Positions 60,191-64,000 of a DNA stretch of 64,000 nt are shown here, piece by piece. Source of the DNA: Streptococcus infantis (GTDB lineage: Bacteria > Bacillota > Bacilli > Lactobacillales > Streptococcaceae); the NCBI RefSeq assembly GCF_018499575.1, contig NZ_JAHDAP010000001.1:744001-808000 (forward strand), read 5' to 3'. The notes beneath the pieces are model-generated. The model ran no database searches and was not told the origin of the DNA. It worked only from the letters and a program-made list of their open reading frames with translations. Position numbers and translations under genes: made by a program. Each line of letters begins with the position of its first letter. The first letter of the stretch is position 1.

Positions 60191-60673
60191 TTAAGCGGTT
60201 TTTTCAACCTTTAAGATTTTAACATCATAGCTTCCAGCAGGTGTTTCGATTGTAACAACATCACCTTTTTTCTTACCAATCAATGCTTGACCAATTGGGC
60301 TTTCATTTGATACTTTTCCTGCAAAGGCATCTGCACCAGCTGAACCAACGATAATGTATACTTCCTTTTCGTCTTCTCCAACTTCTTGAATTGTTACAGT
60401 TTTTCCGATAGCAACTTCATTTTTTGCAACGGCATCGCTGTTAACGATTTCTGCGTAACGAATCTTAGTCTCTAGACTTGAGATTTGTCCCTCAACGAAG
60501 GCTTGCTCGTCCTTAGCTGCTTCATACTCACTGTTTTCTGACAAATCACCATATGAACGAGCAATCTTGATACGTTCTACAACTTCTGGACGACGTACTA
60601 ATTTCAATTCTTCTAATTCTTTTTCAAGTTTTTCCTTTTCTTCCAAGGTCATTGGATAAGTTTTTTCTACCAT
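60191..60673 (-). CDS. greA: Transcription elongation factor GreA
   Basis: 160 residues from the ATG at 60673, matching family length. N-terminal coiled coil (about 1-75) with the acidic tip [14 protein letters not shown] (about 44-57) that reaches the RNA polymerase active site, and a C-terminal FKBP-like domain with [14 protein letters not shown]. It rescues backtracked polymerase. The ribosome site is weak (GAAAG/GAG). It lies downstream of mltG, the order known in streptococci. Confidence 0.96.
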   Translation of the reverse strand: MVEKTYPMTLEEKEKLEKELEELKLVRRPEVVERIKIARSYGDLSENSEYEAAKDEQAFVEGQISSLETKIRYAEIVNSDAVAKNEVAIGKTVTIQEVGEDEKEVYIIVGSAGADAFAGKVSNESPIGQALIGKKKGDVVTIETPAGSYDVKILKVEKTA

Positions 60674-60747
60674 TTTTCTCAACTTTCTTTTAATTGAATT
60701 AATAAATATATGCTTTAAAGCAAAATTATGTGGAAAACCACATAATT

Positions 60748-62382
60748 TTAGTTTGTGCTATTTGATTGGTTTAATTTACTATTGATATGTTCTTGAACAT
60801 TGCGTTCATGTTCTTCTAGTGTTGTTGCATAGTAAACTTTACCATCTTGAACATTGGCCACAAAGTAGAGATAGTCACTCTTTGTCTGATTGATACTTGA
60901 TTCGATCGCATCCAAGCTTGGGCTATCAACCGGACCAGGCATTAGACCTACTTTTGTATAGTCATTGTATGGTGAATCAATAGATGTATCAATAGCCGCA
61001 TCATCAGAAAGACTGATGTTTTGACCAAGTTTTCCTTCAGCATAAAGGATAGCGATATTACTTTGAAGTGGCATACCAAGATTCAAACGATTATAGAATA
61101 CACCAGCAATCAGCTTACGATCCTCTGTCTTAGCCCCTTCTTTCTCAACAAGTGATGCAATTGTCAAGAGCTCATTTACGGTTAGGTTCTTTTCCTTAAT
61201 AGCAGCATAATGTGAAGAAAGGTTCTTATCCATAGCTGCAAGCATTGAATCAATTAAACTTTCAACAGTTGTATTTTCTTTAATCGTATAAGTCGCAGGG
61301 AAAAGATATCCTTCTAAGCGATAACGAACACCACTATCTTTTGTAGGTAAGCTTTCAAGAAGATTTGGATATTTGGCAACCTCTTGAGCAATAAAGTTCT
61401 CATCCTGAACTTTGGCCAAGAATGCTTCCGCTGTCAAAGGTTCTTTAAAGTCCCCTTGAAGTTGGCCAACAGTTTGAGCAATTTGCTCTAATGTATATCC
61501 CTCTGGAATAGTCAAGTTTGCAAGTGTAACCTCTTGAGGTTCAGGTGTCCCACCTTTTTGCAACTCTTTAATGACATCCTCAACACTCATACTCTTTTGT
61601 AGATTATAATAGCCAGACTTCAATCCAGTGTAGTTTTTATACTTGGCATAAAGTGTAAAGACCAAACCATTTTTAATGACACCTGATTTTTCCAAAGTTG
61701 AACCAATTTCTTGAACATTAGATCCGTCTGGAATCTGAACAGTCATATATTGTTTAGAATTTGGATCCACTGGTTGCAAAGCTGATTCAGCATAGCGAAG
61801 ACCAAAGAAACCGCCAGCACCAAATAGAATGAGTAATACCAAAACTGTCACTAAAAATCCTTTTAAGCGGGATTTCTTCTTTTTCTTGGCTGGTTTCACA
61901 GTTTCTCTCCGACTTCTTCTAGGAAGTTCTGCTTCTTCAGTAGCTTCGTGATTTGTCAATTCTTCCTTGTGAGGCGCTAGGTTTACTGCTTCTTTGTCTT
62001 CGGAAGCAGTATCAAATGTACGATAAGAAACTGAAACCTTAGTTGGTATTGAATTCATTTCATCTTTATCTGAGACTGATTGAGGTAACTCAACTGATGC
62101 TTCTTCTGCAATTTCCTCTGTAACCTCTTCTTTTAGATCTGGACGAGGTGGAACAGCAGGTGCGTTCTCAATCAATTGTTCAACGGTTGAAACAGAATTA
62201 GCAATCAGCTCTTCTTCTGGAGTTATTACTCGTTCTTCTGTTTTTATATCAGAAGAGTTCATCAAATTTGAAAAGAGGTCATCTGTTTGTTCTGTTAAAC
62301 TTTCCTCTTTCTTTAATCGTTCTAAGTCTCGCAAAATTTGCTCTTTAAAACTCAACTTTTCTTCATTTGAATTTTCGCTCAA
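60748..62382 (-). CDS. mltG: Endolytic murein transglycosylase MltG (YceG-like)
   Basis: 544 residues. A cytosolic, acidic, low-complexity N-terminal region (about 1-175) with a basic [19 protein letters not shown] stop-transfer, one transmembrane helix (about 178-200) and an outside YceG/LysM-like domain. The catalytic Glu is in [14 protein letters not shown] (about 412-425), followed by AGVFYNRL. It cuts nascent glycan strands and belongs to the peripheral wall elongation machinery in pneumococcus. Confidence 0.95.
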   Translation of the reverse strand: MSENSNEEKLSFKEQILRDLERLKKEESLTEQTDDLFSNLMNSSDIKTEERVITPEEELIANSVSTVEQLIENAPAVPPRPDLKEEVTEEIAEEASVELPQSVSDKDEMNSIPTKVSVSYRTFDTASEDKEAVNLAPHKEELTNHEATEEAELPRRSRRETVKPAKKKKKSRLKGFLVTVLVLLILFGAGGFFGLRYAESALQPVDPNSKQYMTVQIPDGSNVQEIGSTLEKSGVIKNGLVFTLYAKYKNYTGLKSGYYNLQKSMSVEDVIKELQKGGTPEPQEVTLANLTIPEGYTLEQIAQTVGQLQGDFKEPLTAEAFLAKVQDENFIAQEVAKYPNLLESLPTKDSGVRYRLEGYLFPATYTIKENTTVESLIDSMLAAMDKNLSSHYAAIKEKNLTVNELLTIASLVEKEGAKTEDRKLIAGVFYNRLNLGMPLQSNIAILYAEGKLGQNISLSDDAAIDTSIDSPYNDYTKVGLMPGPVDSPSLDAIESSINQTKSDYLYFVANVQDGKVYYATTLEEHERNVQEHINSKLNQSNSTN

Positions 62383-62464
62383 AGGTATTTACCTCCTTGT
62401 TGATAATCCTTAATATTATATCTTAAAAACTTGAGAAAAGCAACCTTAGAAGCCTTTCCAATCA

Positions 62465-62959
62465 CTAATTCTTGTTTTCCCAGACCATATCATACCATTC
62501 TTTGCCTGCAAATTGGGATTTAGACTTCCCTTCATTGACAAAACCATGCTTCTCATAGTATTCAATCAGGTAGTCATGGCAAGTTAGATTGATTCCCTCT
62601 CGTTCATGCTTAAGAGCCACTTCTTTAAGAGCAGTCAGTAGTTTTCTTCCTAGCCCTAGAGATTGAGCTTCTTTAGCTATAGACAGACAAGTTACAGAAA
62701 TATAACCACCTTTCTTATGACTGTGGTCTTTTATTTCCTCAGTGAAAGACTGATCTTGCAAATAACGGTGAGGGACTACTGGTCCTTCAATATAACCGAG
62801 TATCTCCCCTTCTTTTTCAGCCACTAAAAAACTAGTCTGAATCTCTTTTAGGTGGGCTTCAAAAACAGAACGAGGAATGGCTTCTTCGATTGAAAAATTT
62901 TCTAGTTCAATCTCTAAAATACGGTCTAAATCACTAAGTCTAGCTTGTCGAATAATCAT
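62465..62959 (-). CDS. GNAT family N-acetyltransferase
   Basis: 164 residues. IRQARLSDLDRILEIE opening, acetyl-CoA loop CLSIAKEAQSLGLGRKLL (about 94-111) and a late DYLIEYYEKHGFVNEG motif. Its start overlaps the stop of the next upstream GNAT gene by four bases. Substrate unknown; a RimI-like role is possible but not shown. Confidence 0.87.
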   Translation of the reverse strand: MIIRQARLSDLDRILEIELENFSIEEAIPRSVFEAHLKEIQTSFLVAEKEGEILGYIEGPVVPHRYLQDQSFTEEIKDHSHKKGGYISVTCLSIAKEAQSLGLGRKLLTALKEVALKHEREGINLTCHDYLIEYYEKHGFVNEGKSKSQFAGKEWYDMVWENKN

Positions 62960-63471
62960 AGCTCCTCCTTATGAAAGGGATTCTTCCACCACATGAGAAA
63001 ATTAACTTCATTGCTGACTCCCACGTCTACTATTCCTTGCTCCATAAATTCATTCATCTCAAAATAAGACAGCAATTCATCCTTGCAAAGAAGATAAATA
63101 CCGAGACAATTTTGTTGAAGAGCAACTTGTTTCAAGGCCGCCAGCAGCAAGGTTCCAAATCCTTGCCCTTGATAATCCGGATGAACAGATAAGCCATCAA
63201 TCACAAGATTTCTATTACTAATAGCTTCTCCATCTGCCATCTCTACTATCCATCTACTTACTGAGGATGTAGCAAGAACTGTCGCTGAAATATAAGCAAC
63301 TACCTGATCATCAAGACAAGCTAATAGAAACGTATCCGCATGATTACGGATACGTTCTTCTATTATTTCTCTATTCATGTTTTCTAGGAAGTTTGAATTA
63401 CTTTCTTGTATCAAGCAAATCTGATCAATATCTGATCGCTGAGCTTCCCGAATTTTAATTGGAAATTCCAT
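62956..63471 (-). CDS. GNAT family N-acetyltransferase
   Basis: 171 residues. IREAQRSDIDQICLIQ opening and acetyl-CoA loop SVHPDYQGQGFGTLLL (about 106-121). It sits eight bases downstream of murC and is translationally coupled to the GNAT gene that follows, giving murC-GNAT-GNAT-mltG-greA, an arrangement I recall from pneumococcus. Substrate unknown. Confidence 0.87.
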   Translation of the reverse strand: MEFPIKIREAQRSDIDQICLIQESNSNFLENMNREIIEERIRNHADTFLLACLDDQVVAYISATVLATSSVSRWIVEMADGEAISNRNLVIDGLSVHPDYQGQGFGTLLLAALKQVALQQNCLGIYLLCKDELLSYFEMNEFMEQGIVDVGVSNEVNFLMWWKNPFHKEEL

Positions 63472-63479
63472 AATCTTCC

Positions 63480-64000
63480 TTATTGAACATTGCTTGTCAA
63501 ATTAGACAAGAGACGCTCGAATGAGTATTCGTAAGTTTGAATATCTCCAGCTCCCATGAAGACATAGACAGCATTATCATGGTCTAGAAGAGGAGAAACA
63601 TTTTCAACAGTGATGACTTGGTGTTTTTTATGAATCTTGGCTGCTAAATCTTCAACCTTAACATCACCATGGTCAACTTCACGAGCTGATCCGTAGATTT
63701 GTGCTAGGTAGACTGCATCAGCTTGATTCAAGGCTTGGGCAAAATCATCCAATAAGGCAATTGTTCGAGTAAAGGTATGTGGTTGGAAGATAGCAACAAT
63801 TTCCTTGCTTGGGTATTTCTGACGAGCTGCATCCAAGGTCGCAATGATCTCAGTTGGATGGTGAGCAAAGTCATCGATAATAACTGTATCATTGACAATC
63901 TTTTCTGTAAAGCGACGTTTTACTCCACCAAAAGTCTTCAAGTGTTCACGCACCAAATTCAAATCAAAACCAGCAGTATAAAGCAAACCAATGACTGCTG
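63480..64000 (-). CDS. murC: UDP-N-acetylmuramate--L-alanine ligase, C-terminal part
   Basis: The frame is open to the right edge, so this is the C-terminal 173 residues or so of a longer gene. The Mur-ligase C-terminal domain shows [19 protein letters not shown] with the conserved His pair, FQPHTFTRT and the end segment [19 protein letters not shown]. MurC adds L-Ala to UDP-MurNAc in the cytosol. Confidence 0.95.
   Translation of the reverse strand, partial: AVIGLLYTAGFDLNLVREHLKTFGGVKRRFTEKIVNDTVIIDDFAHHPTEIIATLDAARQKYPSKEIVAIFQPHTFTRTIALLDDFAQALNQADAVYLAQIYGSAREVDHGDVKVEDLAAKIHKKHQVITVENVSPLLDHDNAVYVFMGAGDIQTYEYSFERLLSNLTSNVQ

Overview
The window looks like a chromosomal segment of a Mitis-group Streptococcus (S. 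mitis, S. oralis, S. infantis or a close S. pneumoniae relative). It is low-GC and gene-dense with AGGAGG-type ribosome binding sites. It carries vex/vncRS followed by fba, codY followed by a nicotinamidase-like gene, murT-gatD, greA-mltG-GNAT-GNAT-murC, choline-binding repeats and a BOX element. No phage, plasmid, rRNA or CRISPR locus is visible. Species assignment is inference from gene content and recalled protein sequences.

Layout. 1-4351: pyrimidine operon pyrR-pyrB-carA-carB on the minus strand, then nth and a YceD gene. 4479-11414: a small orphan gene, an ABC-F protein behind a leader-peptide attenuator, htpX-lemA, rsmG, a 50-bp triple tandem repeat, the PyrR-controlled uracil permease and a CPBP protein. 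11529-17403: EamA transporter, serine hydrolase, cppA, an EEP nuclease-like protein and ptsG with cre-like sites. 17486-22298: mnmL-mnmM, a small Cys-containing helical gene, a CPA1 antiporter, a YihY protein and a BOX element. 22354-27294: ATP-grasp ligase, DAACS symporter, DUF3397-like membrane protein, choline-binding amidase and a LiaF-like membrane protein.

27470-32646: the most unusual region. About 5.1 kb lie between a decayed tRNA-Thr(CGT) body and the detached 14-base 3' end of that same tRNA. The segment holds ten small minus-strand genes, several resembling polymorphic-toxin immunity families (YezG/DUF600, SUKH, Imm74-like, DUF6572-like) and including tandem paralogues, with no toxin and no integrase. 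I read it as an integrase-less, tRNA-anchored orphan-immunity island whose promoter carries a cre-like site.

32694-41154: GNAT, a three-gene ABC-2 exporter, alpha/beta hydrolase, two small unknowns, fba and vncRS. 41163-44724: vex1-3. 44794-46812: a structured dispersed repeat, tRNA-Leu, the nicotinamidase-like gene, codY and a possible small RNA. 46813-53466: cshA, an RclA/Har-like flavoprotein, murT-gatD and pepQ. 53513-64000: GNAT, nadE-pncB, an XRE/membrane-protein pair, HAD, GNAT, amino acid permease, greA, mltG, two GNATs and the C-terminal part of murC.

Regulation is unusually readable. Three PyrR-type RNA hairpins share a six-pair stem and a C-N-G-U-G-A loop, including one in the carA-carB gap. 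An ABC-F gene has a three-codon uORF and mutually exclusive hairpins. CodY has a box at its own promoter, cre-like sites lie at ptsG and at the island, and four genes have an ATG exactly at the predicted +1 of a -10 element, suggesting leaderless mRNAs. Two copies of a dispersed repeat show compensatory base changes in the same stems, which supports a conserved fold.
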